Made by a program: the position numbers and the translations under genes. This document shows positions 24,273 to 38,800 of a DNA stretch of 64,000 nt, piece after piece. Origin of the DNA: Notolepis coatsorum (Eukaryota > Chordata > Actinopteri > Aulopiformes > Paralepididae); assembly GCA_963971535.1 (NCBI GenBank), contig OZ020586.1, positions 76,608,703-76,672,702 on the forward strand, given 5' to 3'. Under the pieces are notes generated by a model. The model saw only the letters and a program-made list of their open reading frames with translations, had not been told where the DNA came from and did not search any database. Within the stretch, counting starts at the first letter, position 1. Every line of letters starts with the position of its first letter.

Positions 24273-24593
24273 CCCCCCCACCCAACCTCCTCCAATGTAC
24301 AGTTTCTACGTCAAATGTATATACTCCCTTTTCTTGACTCCTTCTGTATCACAAACAGTACTGTATTTGCAAATCTGGTATGTCATAAATGTATAGATGT
24401 AGCAGTACTGACTATCTGTATGTCATGTATGTCATATATGTCCTGATGAATTGAAAATGGGGGACCCTGATGTAAACAAGACGAAAGTCTTTCTCTGGTC
24501 TGCATCCCCTTAACAATTGTGTGTATTGAGCTGTACTGTATTGTACCCATTCTGCAATCTGTTAATAAAGTTTTCAATCAATCAATCAATCAA
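24273..24593 (+). mobile_element. LINE 3'-end fragment in the A4 promoter
   Basis: Copied with the unit; GACCCC flanks at 24267-24272 and 24594-24599. Confidence 0.65.
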
Positions 24594-24780
24594 GACCCCA
24601 CCTCATCCAGATGAAAAGGCCCTCATCAACCTGGAATGCACACCTTGTAATGTTCTATTGTTCTGGCAGGACTTATATCCAGAAGTCTGGGACTCCATCA
24701 CTCCAGGTCCACAGCTCCACTGAGTGAGGTTCTGATACCACTGTGTGTGACTTGACTCTACAACCAACAAGAAGCAGAAC

Positions 24781-25838
24781 ATGGCTGAGAACTTTGGAGC
24801 TCCCCTGCCTCTCCATGTGACACCCAACAGCACACAGAAAAAGATGTTTGAGAATTGTAACACCCACCTGGCAATGATTGCCTTTGTCCTCCAAGACTCT
24901 CCAGGCAATATGCTCACCTTCTGTGAGGTAAGAACAAGCAAGCAACATATTAAGTTTCATTTGACTTTAAAAATGTTGTGATGTGAAAGCAAAATGTCCT
25001 TCTAATGTCTGATGATGCCTAATTTTCAATGTAACTTCTTTTGCAGTTGCTGGGAAATTTGGAAGCATTGATCTCAGGAAACAGAAAAGGCCTTGATGCC
25101 AAAATTAGAGTCTGCTTGTCGACCAACTAATTTAGTTGAACCAACATAGTTTTGGGTTAAAGATGAATTCTAACTTGTGTGTTCAATTGTTTCCAGATTC
25201 CATCAAATCCAGAAAAACCAAACAGTAAGAAAAACTACTGGAAGCTTGACCACAGTCAAATTACAGGGAAGATGGTGCGTCGTCACTTCAAGGGAATTCT
25301 GGACTGGTTCCCTGAGTTGGTCTCCAAAGTTATGGAGGCAGTCAGACCATCAGAGCACTACACTACTCTCCACTCCCCTGAACCTGCAGCCTACAGAGAT
25401 GTTCAGATTAAATGTGAGGTGAAGTTCAGCAGTCCTTTTTCCATCGAATCCCTCCTGAAGAAAGACAGTCCCTCTGGCCTGGGCTCCAAGCCCTCTCCTC
25501 TGTTGGGCATTTCCAGCCTGCCAGTCAGAGTAGAACAGCAGCCTTGGTGCTCAGAGAAAGGAGTTGGAACAAAGAGGAAGTTCAGCTGGGACGCTCCACC
25601 AGTGGAGATGCACATTCTTCAACCGGCAGGTAGAAGTTATGCCATCTACCCAGCAGGGGGCAGTGTGGACCATGGACTCAGTGGTTCTGGAAACAGGCCA
25701 GTCAAGAGGATTCGTATGTGTGCTGAGCCCTCAACCCTGATCTACACAAGACCCAGTGTTGCTCCTTATTTTACCAGCCGTCAGAACGGTTATGTCAATT
25801 ATCCTCTACCAATACATTTACAGATTACAATATTTTGA
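24781..25838 (+). pseudogene. foxh1-like: A4: FoxH1-like pseudogene, exon 2 broken
   Basis: Exon 1 is 24781-24927, the exon 2 remnant is 25047-25130 and exon 3 is 25197-25838. It carries the shared 56-bp deletion. Unlike A1-A3 it is followed by another A unit in the same direction, with no convergent B. Confidence 0.8.
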
Positions 25839-28800
25839 TAATGGTTAATATTTTGATAAAAGGTAATTTACTGTATTTGTATGGTATTTACATACTTAAA
25901 GTAGAAAAACAAAAGTAATCTCTAAAATAATACAGTGAAATTCAATTTTTTTAATTTGATTTCTTTTTACAGATTTTTTTACCTGAAACACTGGAGAATA
26001 ACTGCTTCATTTTACTTAGTTTCTTCGGTAGTAATGATATACTGTTGTATTACATTACATCATATATTTATGAATGATGTTGACAGATGGATGGCTGTAT
26101 TACTGAGAATGTAATGAAAGCATAACTCGAAGTGCTTTACAATGAAATAACTGCATATCTTTTTTCAGTATGGGAGAAAAAGTCTAATAATGCTTTTTAC
26201 AAAATTATGCACATCATTCCTGATGAGACTGCTCAATTTGAGGTATTACCAGTGACTGTGGTGCAAAAACTCTGGAGTTTGGGAAGGACTGACGGATGAT
26301 AGTCGCAGCAAAAAATAGACATGTTGGCTAAACCAATTGAATTTGAAGAGTTGTTTCTGCCTCTATTGCATTATATTGCAAGGGAGTTTAATGGCATTAT
26401 CGCATTCTGCAAAAACAAGTAGCCTATCAGAGGATATGGATGAGGTCAAGCTATGATTCCAAACATTCCAATGTTATAGTCCCGTGAAATACCGTCCTTG
26501 CCGAACTCAATGCCATAGATTCATCATTCAGCCCATTTTACCAGAGGCAATGATGTTTAGATCAAGGTGAAAATCATTGGAATGTGGGCACGGCCTGTAC
26601 AGCAATACTCTAGTTTTAAATGCAAATGTGTAAATTCACACCTGCCCTCATGTTAACTAAATGTAGCCCCAATAGCTTCATCATTCAACACATTTGATCT
26701 GAGACAATGAAGTTTAGATGGGGTGAAAATCACTGGAATGTGGGCCAAACCATAGTAACACACAGATTTTGGTTCAACTGATATCAGGCTAAGGTTCACT
26801 CAAACTAGATTTTTATCTCAAATGTGATATCCCCAATGCATATAATTTAACATTGAAACATTTTCTTCTTTGAATTTGAAATATTGTGTAACGTTACCGT
26901 TATCTAATTAGTAACTGGCAACTGCAGATGTCTGCCCCATGTCTATACCCCACAATGCAAAGTGTCTAACGCTATAGCTTAATTGTAGATTCTAAACATA
27001 ATGAGGTAACGCAGCTACCAAATGTTATCTTTAATCAACCTGTGTAATGTTAATCCACAACAGCGACTTTTGGTATATGACATATCAATAGAAATACATT
27101 TACAAAAATACAAATGAAATACATTTCAAATTAATTCCACAATTCTTTGCGATAGACTTATATCAATACACAAACAAATTTAAATTGATGACATTAGATC
27201 GGGTGTAGCTAATCTAAATAGTGTGCATCATTTTCAAAACTATATACTGTATTTTGAGAGTAAATCAAGCATAATAAACATTCATGTTCTAATGAAGCCT
27301 GAGAAACCAAGTTTGCACTTCACCGCATAGGTCCTTGTGAATCGCTAATGTCTATTTTGTAGTTGTAAACAGTGATCCCCTCATTAAAGTGGCCAATATC
27401 TGAAGAGGGCAGTGATGGATGAAGTGTGATTGTTATTATTTAATAAGTATATAGGGTATACAATGGAAGGAATTTGTATTTCTTTAGTCTAAGATAGTGA
27501 TCCATAATCAGAAAATGTCCATATTATTTCAGCTGCTTCTGTTCTAAATACACAGATCGCTATAGTCTTGGACCGTTATTCATATTCCAATGGTCCCCCT
27601 TTATCACTTCCATTGTCCTGTTTAAAGATAGAAAATAAAATTTAAATAAACAAATGAACATGACTGAGACCCAGTCTGGTACACATTAATAAACACATGA
27701 ACAACATACTTCATGCATTTTCCTCTGGAGGGACTGAATACAGTATATTTCTTACTGCTAATCTGCGATTTTAGGCAATATAGTGTTGCTATAGAAACAT
27801 GTTTAAGAAATCCAAAATCTCCCATGCTAACAAACTATTGTATGCAGCTCTACAGACTAGTGATATATAAGGAGCAACAGGGAGGCAGGCCATGACATGT
27901 TTTCAGGATTCATTCATTCATTCAAGTTGAATTTCACACATTCAAAAAAGGTTTGGTTTGAGCAAGTCTATATAGGAAAACAATTTACACGACAATAAAA
28001 CTATAATATATTAAACCCAAGAGTATGGTAAGAGAGAGCTAAAAGTACAATCACCATCCATTGGTCCAGATAGGTTTGTTGGAAGTGGGCTGTTATGACG
28101 GCCATTGACCCCCCCCCCCACCCAACCTCCTCCAATGTACAGTTTCTACGTCAAATGTATATACTCCCTTTTCTTGACTCCTTCTGTATCACAAACAGTA
28201 CTGTATTTGCAAATCTGGTATGTCATAAATGTATAGATGTAGCAGTACTGACTATCTGTATGTCATGTATGTCATATATGTCCTGATGAATTGAAAATGG
28301 GGGACCCTGATGTAAACAAGACGAAAGTCTTTCTCTGGTCTGCATCCCCTTAACAATTGTGTGTATTGAGCTGTACTGTATTGTACCCATTCTGCAATCT
28401 GTTAATAAAGTTTTCAATCAATCAATCAATCAAGACCCCACCTCATCCAGATGAAAAGGCCCTCATCAACCTGGAATGCACACCTTGTAATGTTCTATTG
28501 TTCTGGCAGGACTTATATCCAGAAGTCTGGGACTCCATCACTCCAGGTCCACAGCTCCACTGAGTGAGGTTCTGATACCACTGTGTGTGACTTGACTCTA
28601 CAACCAACAAGAAGCAGAACATGGCTGAGAACTTTGGAGCTCCCCTGCCTCTCCATGTGACACCCAACAGCACACAGAAAAAGATGTTTGAGAATTGTAA
28701 CACCCACCTGGCAATGATTGCCTTTGTCCTCCAAGACTCTCCAGGCAATATGCTCACCTTCTGTGAGGTAAGAACAAGCAAGCAACATATTAAGTTTCAT

Positions 28801-29652
28801 TTGACTTTAAAAATGTTGTGATGTGAAAGCAAAATGTCCTTCTAATGTCTGATGATGCCTAATTTTCAATGTAACTTCTTTTGCAGTTGCTGGGAAATTT
28901 GGAAGCATTGATCTCAGGAAACAGAAAAGGCCTTGATGCCAAAATTAGAGTCTGCTTGTCGACCAACTAATTTAGTTGAACCAACATAGTTTTGGGTTAA
29001 AGATGAATTCTAACTTGTGTGTTCAATTGTTTCCAGATTCCATCAAATCCAGAAAAACCAAACAGTAAGAAAAACTACTGGAAGCTTGACCACAGTCAAA
29101 TTACAGGGAAGATGGTGCGTCGTCACTTCAAGGGAATTCTGGACTGGTTCCCTGAGTTGGTCTCCAAAGTTATGGAGGCAGTCAGACCATCAGAGCACTA
29201 CACTACTCTCCACTCCCCTGAACCTGCAGCCTACAGAGATGTTCAGATTAAATGTGAGGTGAAGTTCAGCAGTCCTTTTTCCATCGAATCCCTCCTGAAG
29301 AAAGACAGTCCCTCTGGCCTGGGCTCCAAGCCCTCTCCTCTGTTGGGCATTTCCAGCCTGCCAGTCAGAGTAGAACAGCAGCCTTGGTGCTCAGAGAAAG
29401 GAGTTGGAACAAAGAGGAAGTTCAGCTGGGACGCTCCACCAGTGGAGATGCACATTCTTCAACCGGCAGGTAGAAGTTATGCCATCTACCCAGCAGGGGG
29501 CAGTGTGGACCATGGACTCAGTGGTTCTGGAAACAGGCCAGTCAAGAGGATTCGTATGTGTGCTGAGCCCTCAACCCTGATCTACACAAGACCCAGTGTT
29601 GCTCCTTATTTTACCAGCCGTCAGAACGGTTATGTCAATTATCCTCTACCAA
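25813..29652. repeat. Tandem unit U5 (3,840 bp, A only)
   Basis: N1 runs straight into the N2 spacer (ATTGCATTATATTGCAAGGG near 26366), with no filler, no B gene and no left half of the MITE. LINE 28113-28433 and A5 follow. It shares spacer variants with U7 and U8 (ATGGCATTA near 26393, ATGATGTTTAG near 26550) and the exon-2 deletion and LINE with U4, so it is a mosaic. Confidence 0.88.
28113..28433 (+). mobile_element. LINE 3'-end fragment in the A5 promoter
   Basis: Copied insertion with GACCCC flanks at 28107-28112 and 28434-28439. Confidence 0.65.
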
Positions 29653-29678
29653 TACATTTACAGATTACAATATTTTGA
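28621..29678 (+). pseudogene. foxh1-like: A5: FoxH1-like pseudogene, exon 2 broken
   Basis: Exon 1 is 28621-28767, the exon 2 remnant is 28887-28970 and exon 3 is 29037-29678. Last of the four copies with the 56-bp deletion. It converges on B5. Confidence 0.8.
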
Positions 29679-30289
29679 TAATGGTTAATATTTTGATAAA
29701 AGGTAATTTACTGTATTTGTATGGTATTTACATACTTAAAGTAGAAAAACAAAAGTAATCTCTAAAATAATACAGTGAAATTCAATTTTTTTAATTTGAT
29801 TTCTTTTTACAGATTTTTTTACCTGAAACACTGGAGAATAACTGCTTCATTTTACTTAGTTTCTTCGGTAGTAATGATATACTGTTGTATTACATTACAT
29901 CATATATTTATGAATGATGTTGACAGATGGATGGCTGTATTACTGAGAATGTAATGAAAGCATAACTCGAAGTGCTTTACAATGAAATAACTGCATATCT
30001 TTTTTCAGTATGGGAGAAAAAGTCTAATAATGCTTTTTACAAAATTATGCACATCATTCCTGATGAGACTGCTCAATTTGAGGTATTACCAGTGACTGTG
30101 GTGCAAAAACTCTGGAGTTTGGGAAGGACTGACGGATGATAGTCGCAGCAAAAAATAGACATGTTGGCTAAACCAATTGAATTTGAAGAGTTGTTTCTGC
30201 CTCTATTGCATTATTGAGAAAGTTGCGCGTCACGTGCCTGTCGGGGCCAATCAGGCCTACCCCGGAAGTAACTTACTGTTGCGGATAAG

Positions 30290-31193
30290 CTATACGCTGA
30301 CTGGCCTGTTTCCAGAACCACTGAGTACATGGTCCACACTGCCCCCTGCTGGGTAGAACTGGTCACTTCTACCTGCAGGTTGAAGAATGTGAATCTCCAC
30401 AGGTGGAGCGTCCCAGCTGAACTTTCTCTTTGTTCCAACTCCTTTCTCTGAGCACCATGGCTGCTGTTCTACTCTGACTGGCAGGCTGGAAATACCCAGA
30501 GGAGATGGTTTGGAACCCAGGCCAGAGGGACTGTCTTTCTTCAGGAGCGATTCGATGGAGAAAGGACTGCTGAACTTCACCTCACATTTAATCTGAACAT
30601 CCAAAATGGAGACCAACTCGGGGAACCAGTCCATAACTCCCTTGAAGTGACGGCGCACCATCTTCTCTGTGATTTGACTGTGGTCAAGCTTCCAGTAGTT
30701 TTTAATATTGTTTGGTTTACCTGGATTTGATGGAATCTGGAAAGAATTTAACACGTTATAATTCAACTAGGCCTCAGAGACAATGTTGGTTCAACTAAAC
30801 TGTAGTTATCACGATCAATGAGATATAAATATGTTTTTAAATTTACCTTGACAAAACATTTGTTGGTTGACAAGCAGACTCTAATGTTGGTCTCAATGCT
30901 TCTTCCTTTTCCTGACATCAATGCTGCCAATTGTTCCATTATCTGTAGAAAAGTGAAAGAGAATTAGGTATTTGGACATTATGAGGACAGTATGCTATCA
31001 TATCACAACATGTTTAACAGTTTAAAGGTTTATAGCTGGTTCTTACCTCAAAGAAGGTGAGCATATTGTCTGGACAGTCTTGGAGGACAAAGGCAATCAT
31101 TGCCAGGTAGGTGCTACAATTCTCAAACATCATTTTCCGGGTGCTGTTGGATGTCACATGGAGAGGCAGGGGAGCTCCAAAGTTCTCAGCCAT
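30290..31193 (-). CDS. foxh1-like: B5: FoxH1-like gene, B type, 3'-truncated
   Basis: Exon 1 is 31193-31047, exon 2 is 30942-30847 and exon 3 is 30736-30290. Open 229-aa frame; the filler-derived stop is at 30290-30292. Converges on pseudogene A5, diverges from A6. Confidence 0.7.
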
Positions 31194-34100
31194 GTTCTGC
31201 TTCTTGTTGGTTGTAGAGTCAAGTCACACAGTGCATCAGAACCTCACTCAGTGGAGCTGTGGACCTGGACTGATGGAGTCCCAGACCTCTGATATAAGTC
31301 CTGCCAGAACAATAGAACATTACAAGGTGTGCATTCCAGGTTGATGAGGGCCTTTTCATCTGGATGAGGTGGGTGGGGTCAATGGCTGTGATAACAGCCC
31401 ACTCCTGGACCAATGGATGGTGCTAATCTTTGCTAATATACTTAGTTTAATATAGTGGGGAAAATACAGGCTCCCAAACATGCTTGTTCAAATCAAACAC
31501 ATCCCTGAATGCTTACACTGTAAAAAATTTATGTTTTTTTCACGGGAAATTAACTGTATTATTTTACAGATTACTTTTGTTTTTCTACTTAAATGTAAAT
31601 GCCATAAAAATACAGTAAATTACCTTTTATCAAAAGGCTCCTAAACATGCTTGTTCAAATCAAACACATCCCTGAATGCCTACAGTTATTATTTTTTTCA
31701 TATATTGCTTCAAAATCAATAAGTTGGAAGTTGTATTTGTTGAGACACAGTTTACAAACATCTTCCTTTCGTATATACTGTATATATTATGATGCACAAT
31801 CCATTCCTCGGATTGTAATGATTGCAATCCTATACACTGTGAAAAAGAAGTCTGTACAAAAAAACTGTAAATGTCTGGCAGCAACGGTTGTCAAATACTT
31901 ACTGTTAAATTACAGTAAAATCTAATACATTTACAGATTACAATATTTTGATAATGGTTAATATTTTGATAAAAGGTAATTTACTGTATTTGTATGGTAT
32001 TTACATACTTAAAGTAGAAAAACAAAAGTAATCTCTAAAATAATACAGTGAAATTCCATTTTTTTAATTTGATTTCTTTTTACAGATTTTTTTACCTGAA
32101 ACACTGGAGAATAACTGCTTCATTTTACTTAGTTTCTTCGGTAGTAATGATATACTGTTGTATTACATTACATCATATATTTATGAATGATGTTGACAGA
32201 TGGATGGCTGTATTACTGAGAATGTAATGAAAGCATAACTCGAAGTGCTTTACAATGAAATAACTGCATATCTTTTTTCAGTATGGGAGAAAAAGTCTAA
32301 TAATGCTTTTTACAAAATTATGCACATCATTCCTGATGAGACTGCTCAATTTGAGGTATTACCAGTGACTGTGGTGCAAAAACTCTGGAGTTTGGGAAGG
32401 ACAGACGGATGATAGTCGCAGCAAAAAATAGACATGTTGGCTAAACCAATTGAATTTGAAGAGTTGTTTCTGCCTCTATTGCATTATATTGCAAGGGAGT
32501 TTAATGACATTATCGCATTCTGCAAAAACAAGTAGCCTATCAGAGGATATGGATGAGGTCAAGCTATGATTCCAAACATTCCAATGTTATAGTCCCGTGA
32601 AATACCGTCCTTGCCGAACTCAATGCCATAGATTCATCATTCAGCCCATTTTACCAGAGGCAATGACGTTTAGATCAAGGTGAAAATCATTGGAATGTGG
32701 GCACGGCCTGTACAGCAATACTCTAGTTTTAAATGCAAATGTGTAATTCACACCTGCCCTCATGTTAACTAAATGTAGCCCCAATAGCTTCATCATTCAA
32801 CACATTTGATCTGAGACAATGAAGTTTAGATGGGGTGAAAATCACTGGAATGTGGGCCAAACCATAGTAACACACAGATTTTGGTTCAACTGATATCAGG
32901 CTAAGGTTCACTCAAACTAGATTTTTATCTCAAATGTGATATCCCCAATGCATATAATTTAACATTGAAACATTTTCTTCTTTGAATTTGAAATATTGTG
33001 TAACGTTACCGTTATCTAATTAGTAACTGGCAACTGCAGATGTCTGCCCCATGTCTATACCCCACAATGCAAAGTGTCTAACGCTATAGCTTAATTGTAG
33101 ATTCTAAACATAATGAGGTAACGCAGCTACCAAATGTTATCTTTAATCAAAGTGTGTAATGTTAATCCACAACAGCGACTTTTGGTATATGACATATCAA
33201 TAGAAATACATTTACAAAAATACAAATGAAATACATTTCAAATTAATTCCACAATTCTTTGCGATAGACTTATATCAATACACAAACAAATTTAAATTGA
33301 TGACATTAGATCGGGTGTAGCTAATCTAAATAGTGTGCATCATTTTCAAAACTATATACTGTATTTTGAGAGTAAATCAAGCATAATAAACATTCATGTT
33401 CTAATGAAGCCTGAGAAACCAAGTTTGCACTTCACCGCATAGGTCCTTGTGAATCGCTAATGTCTATTTTGTAGTTGTAAACAGTGATCCCCTCATTAAA
33501 GTGGCCAATATCTGAAGAGGGCAGTGATGGATGAAGTGTGATTGTTATTATTTAATAAGTATATAGGGTATACAATGGAAGGAATTTGTATTTCTTTAGT
33601 CTAAGATAGTGATCCATAATCAGAAAATGTCCATATTATTTCAGCTGCTTCTGTTCTAAATACACAGATCGCTATAGTCTTGGACCGTTATTCATATTCC
33701 AATGGTCCCCCTTTATCACTTCCATTGTCCTGTTTAAAGATAGAAAATAAAATTTAAATAAACAAATGAACATGACTGAGACCCAGTCTGGTACACATTA
33801 ATAAACACATGAACAACATACTTCATGCATTTTCCTCTGGAGGGACTGAATACAGTATATTTCTTACTGCTAATCTGCGATTTTAGGCAATATAGTGTTG
33901 CTATAGAAACATGTTTAAGAAATCCAAAATCTCCCATGCTAACAAACTATTGTATGCAGCTCTACAGACTAGTGATATATAAGGAGCAACAGGGAGGCAG
34001 GCCATGACATGTTTTCAGGATTCATTCATTCATTCAAGTTGAATTTCACACATTCAAAAAAGGTTTGGTTTGAGCAAGTCTATATAGGAAAACAATTTAC

Positions 34101-34224
34101 ACGACAATAAAACTATAATATATTAAACCCAAGAGTATGGTAAGAGAGAGCTAAAAGTACAATCACCATCCATTGGTCCAGATAGGTTTGTTGGAAGTGG
34201 GCTGTTATGACGGCCATTGACCCC

Positions 34225-34545
34225 CCCCCCCACCCAACCTCCTCCAATGTACAGTTTCTACGTCAAATGTATATACTCCCTTTTCTTGACTCCTTCTGTA
34301 TCACAAACAGTACTGTATTTGCAAATCTGGTATGTCATAAATGTATAGATGTAGCAGTACTGACTATCTGTATGTCATGTATGTCATATATGTCCTGATG
34401 AATTGAAAATGGGGGACCCTGATGTAAACAAGACGAAAGTCTTTCTCTGGTCTGCATCCCCTTAACAATTGTGTGTATTGAGCTGTACTGTATTGTACCC
34501 ATTCTGCAATCTGTTAATAAAGTTTTCAATCAATCAATCAATCAA
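34225..34545 (+). mobile_element. LINE 3'-end fragment in the A6 promoter
   Basis: GACCCC flanks at 34219-34224 and 34546-34551; filled and empty sites differ by exactly 327 bp (321 plus a 6-bp target duplication) when A6 and A7 are compared. Last unit carrying the insertion. Confidence 0.68.
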
Positions 34546-34732
34546 GACCCCACCTCATCCAGATGAAAAGGCCCTCATCAACCTGGAATGCACACCTTGT
34601 AATGTTCTATTGTTCTGGCAGGACTTATATCCAGAAGTCTGGGACTCCATCACTCCAGGTCCACAGCTCCACTGAGTGAGGTTCTGATACCACTGTGTGT
34701 GACTTGACTCTACAACCAACAAGAAGCAGAAC

Positions 34733-35846
34733 ATGGCTGAGAACTTTGGAGCTCCCCTGCCTCTCCATGTGACACCCAACAGCACACAGAAAAAGATGTT
34801 TGAGAATTGTAACACCCACCTGGCAATGATTGCCTTTGTCCTCCAAGACTCTCCAGGCAATATGCTCACCTTCTGTGAGGTAAGAACAAGCAAGCAACAT
34901 ATTAAGTTTCATTTGACTTTAAAAATGTTGTGATGTGAAAGCAAAATGTCCTTCTAATGTCTGATGATGCCTAATTTTCAATGTAACTTCGTTTGCAGTT
35001 GCTGGGAAATTTGGAAGCATTGATCTCAGGAAACAGAAAAGGCCTTGATGCCAAAATTAGAGTCTGCTTGTCGACCAACAAATGTTTTGTCAAGGTAAAT
35101 GGAAAAAATCTTTATATCTCATTGATCATGATCACTAATTTAGTTGAACCAACATAGTTTTGGGTTAAAGATGAATTCTAACTTGTGTGTTCAATTGTTT
35201 CCAGATTCCATCAAATCCAGAAAAACCAAACAGTAAGAAAAACTACTGGAAGCTTGACCACAGTCAAATTACAGGGAAGATGGTGCGTCGTCACTTCAAG
35301 GGAATTCTGGACTGGTTCCCTGAGTTGGTCTCCAAAGTTATGGAGGCAGTCAGACCATCAGAGCACTACACTACTCTCCACTCCCCTGAACCTGCAGCCT
35401 ACAGAGATGTTCAGATTAAATGTGAGGTGAAGTTCAGCAGTCCTTTTTCCATCGAATCCCTCCTGAAGAAAGACAGTCCCTCTGGCCTGGGCTCCAAGCC
35501 CTCTCCTCTGTTGGGCATTTCCAGCCTGCCAGTCAGAGTAGAACAGCAGCCTTGGTGCTCAGAGAAAGGAGTTGGAACAAAGAGGAAGTTCAGCTGGGAC
35601 GCTCCACCAGTGGAGATGCACATTCTTCAACCGGCAGGTAGAAGTTATGCCATCTACCCAGCAGGGGGCAGTGTGGACCATGGACTCAGTGGTTCTGGAA
35701 ACAGGCCAGTCAAGAGGATTCGTATGTGTGCTGAGCCCTCAACCCTGATCTACACAAGACCCAGTGTTGCTCCTTATTTTACCAGCCGTCAGAACGGTTA
35801 TGTCAATTATCCTCTACCAATACATTTACAGATTACGATATTTTGA
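34733..35846 (+). CDS. foxh1-like: A6: FoxH1-like gene, A type, replaced C-terminus
   Basis: Exon 1 is 34733-34879, exon 2 is 34999-35094 and exon 3 is 35205-35846; predicted 294 aa with intact splice sites. The exon 2 acceptor reads TTCGTTTGCAG, a variant shared with A7 and A10-A12 but not with A1-A5 or A8. The last eight residues come from the N1 block, as in A1. Confidence 0.7.
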
Positions 35847-38800
35847 TAATGGTTAATATTTTGATAAAAGGTAATTTACTGTATTTGTATGGTATTTACA
35901 TACTTAAAGTAGAAAAACAAAAGTAATCTCTAAAATAATACAGTGAAATTCAATTTTTTTAATTTGATTTCTTTTTACAGATTTTTTTACCTGAAACACT
36001 GGAGAATAACTGCTTCATTTTACTTAGTTTCTTCGGTAGTAATGATATACTGTTGTATTACATTACATCATATATTTATGAATGATGTTGACAGATGGAT
36101 GGCTGTATTACTGAGAATGTAATGAAAGCATAACTCGAAGTGCTTTACAATGAAATAACTGCATATATTTTTTCAGTATGGGAGAAAAAGTCTAATAATG
36201 CTTTTTACAAAATTATGCACATCATTCCTGATGAGACTGCTCAATTTGAGGTATTACCAGTGACTGTGGTGCAAAAACTCTGGAGTTTGGGAAGGACTGA
36301 CGGATGATAGTCGCAGCAAAAAATAGACATGTTGGCTAAACCAATTGAATTTGAAGAGTTGTTTCTGCCTCTATTGCATTATATTGCAAGGGAGTTTAAT
36401 GGCATTATCGCATTCTGCAAAAACAAGTAGCCTATCAGAGGATATGGATGAGGTCAAGCTATGATTCCAAACATTCCAATGTTATAGTCCCGTGAAATAC
36501 CGTCCTTGCCGAACTCAATGCCATAGATTCATCATTCAGCCCATTTTACCAGAGGCAATGATGTTTAGATCAAGGTGAAAATCATTGGAATGTGGGCACG
36601 GCCTGTACAGCAATACTCTAGTTTTAAATGCAAATGTGTAAATTCACACCTGCCCTCATGTTAACTAAATGTAGCCCCAATAGCTTCATCATTCAACACA
36701 TTTGATCTGAGACAATGAAGTTTAGATGGGGTGAAAATCACTGGAATGTGGGCCAAACCATAGTAACACACAGATTTTGGTTCAACTGATATCAGGCTAA
36801 GGTTCACTCAAACTAGATTTTTATCTCAAATGTGATATCCCCAATGCATATAATTTAACATTGAAACATTTTCTTCTTTGAATTTGAAATATTGTGTAAC
36901 GTTACCGTTATCTAATTAGTAACTGGCAACTGCAGATGTCTGCCCCATGTCTATACCCCACAATGCAAAGTGTCTAACGCTATAGCTTAATTGTAGATTC
37001 TAAACATAATGAGGTAACGCAGCTACCAAATGTTATCTTTAATCAACCTGTGTAATGTTAATCCACAACAGCGACTTTTGGTATATGACATATCAATAGA
37101 AATACATTTACAAAAATACAAATGAAATACATTTCAAATTAATTCCACAATTCTTTGCGATAGACTTATATCAATACACAAACAAATTTAAATTGATGAC
37201 ATTAGATCGGGTGTAGCTAATCTAAATAGTGTGCATCATTTTCAAAACTATATACTGTATTTTGAGAGTAAATCAAGCATAATAAACATTCATGTTCTAA
37301 TGAAGCCTGAGAAACCAAGTTTGCACTTCACCGCATAGGTCCTTGTGAATCGCTAATGTCTATTTTGTAGTTGTAAACAGTGATCCCCTCATTAAAGTGG
37401 CCAATATCTGAAGAGGGCAGTGATGGATGAAGTGTGATTGTTATTATATGTACTTAATAAGTATATAGGGTATACAATGGAAGGAATTTGTATTTCTTTA
37501 GTCTAAGATAGTGATCCATAATCAGAAAATGTCCATATTATTTCAGCTGCTTCTGTTCTAAATACACAGATCGCTATAGTCTTGGACCGTTATTCATATT
37601 CCAATGGTCCCCCTTTATCACTTCCATTGTCCTGTTTAAAGATAGAAAATAAAATTTAAATAAACAAATGAACATGACTGAGACCCAGTCTGGTACACAT
37701 TAATAAACACATGAACAACATACTTCATGCATTTTCCTCTGGAGGGACTGAATACAGTATATTTCTTACTGCTAATCTGCGATTTTAGGCAATATAGTGT
37801 TGCTATAGAAACATGTTTAAGAAATCCAAAATCTCCCATGCTAACAAACTATTGTATGCAGCTCTACAGACTAGTGATATATAAGGAGCAACAGGGAGGC
37901 AGGCCATGACATGTTTTCAGGATTCATTCATTCATTCAAGTTGAATTTCACACATTCAAAAAAGGTTTGGTTTGAGCAAGTCTATATAGGAAAACAATTT
38001 ACACGACAATAAAACTATAATATATTAAACCCAAGAGTATGGTAAGAGAGAGCTAAAAGTACAATCACCATCCATTGGTCCAGATAGGTTTGTTGGAAGT
38101 GGGCTGTTATGACGGCCATTGACCCCACCTCATCCAGATGAAAAGGCCCTCATCAACCTGGAATGCACACCTTGTAATGTTCTATTGTTCTGGCAGGACT
38201 TATATCCAGAAGTCTGGGACTCCATCACTCCAGGTCCACAGCTCCACTGAGTGAGGTTCTGATACCACTGTGTGTGACTTGACTCTACAACCAACAAGAA
38301 GCAGAACATGGCTGAGAACTTTGGAGCTCCCCTGCCTCTCCATGTGACACCCAACAGCACACAGAAAAAGATGTTTGAGAATTGTAACACCCACCTGGCA
38401 ATGATTGCCTTTGTCCTCCAAGACTCTCCAGGCAATATGCTCACCTTCTGTGAGGTAAGAACAAGCAAGCAACATATTAAGTTTCATTTGACTTTAAAGA
38501 TGTTGTGATGTGAAAGCAAAATGTCCTTCTAATGTCTGATGATGCCTAATTTTCAATGTAACTTCGTTTGCAGTTGCTGGGAAATTTGGAAGCATTGATC
38601 TCAGGAAACAGAAAAGGCCTTGATGCCAAAATTAGAGTCTGCTTGTCGACCAACAAATGTTTTGTCAAGGTAAATGGAAAAAATCTTTATATCTCATTGA
38701 TCATGATCACTAATTTAGTTGAACCAACATAGTTTTGGGTTAAAGATGAATTCTAACTTGTGTGTTCAATTGTTTCCAGATTCCATCAAATCCAGAAAAA

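Larger units (their letters stand above)
19701..25812. repeat. Tandem unit U4 (6,112 bp, B-spacer-A)
   Basis: Contains N1 19701-20262, filler 20263-20345, B4, MITE composite 21564-22133, N2 spacer, LINE 24273-24593 and A4. A two-base substitution in the spacer (ATCAACCTGTG near 23196, versus ATCAAAGTGTG in U1-U3) is shared with U5, U7 and U8. This marks recombination between unit classes. Confidence 0.92.
29653..35820. repeat. Tandem unit U6 (6,168 bp, B-spacer-A)
   Basis: Contains N1 29653-30214, filler 30215-30297, B5, MITE composite 31516-32085, N2 spacer, LINE 34225-34545 and A6. It is 56 bp longer than U2-U4 because the exon 2/intron 2 deletion is absent. Confidence 0.9.
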
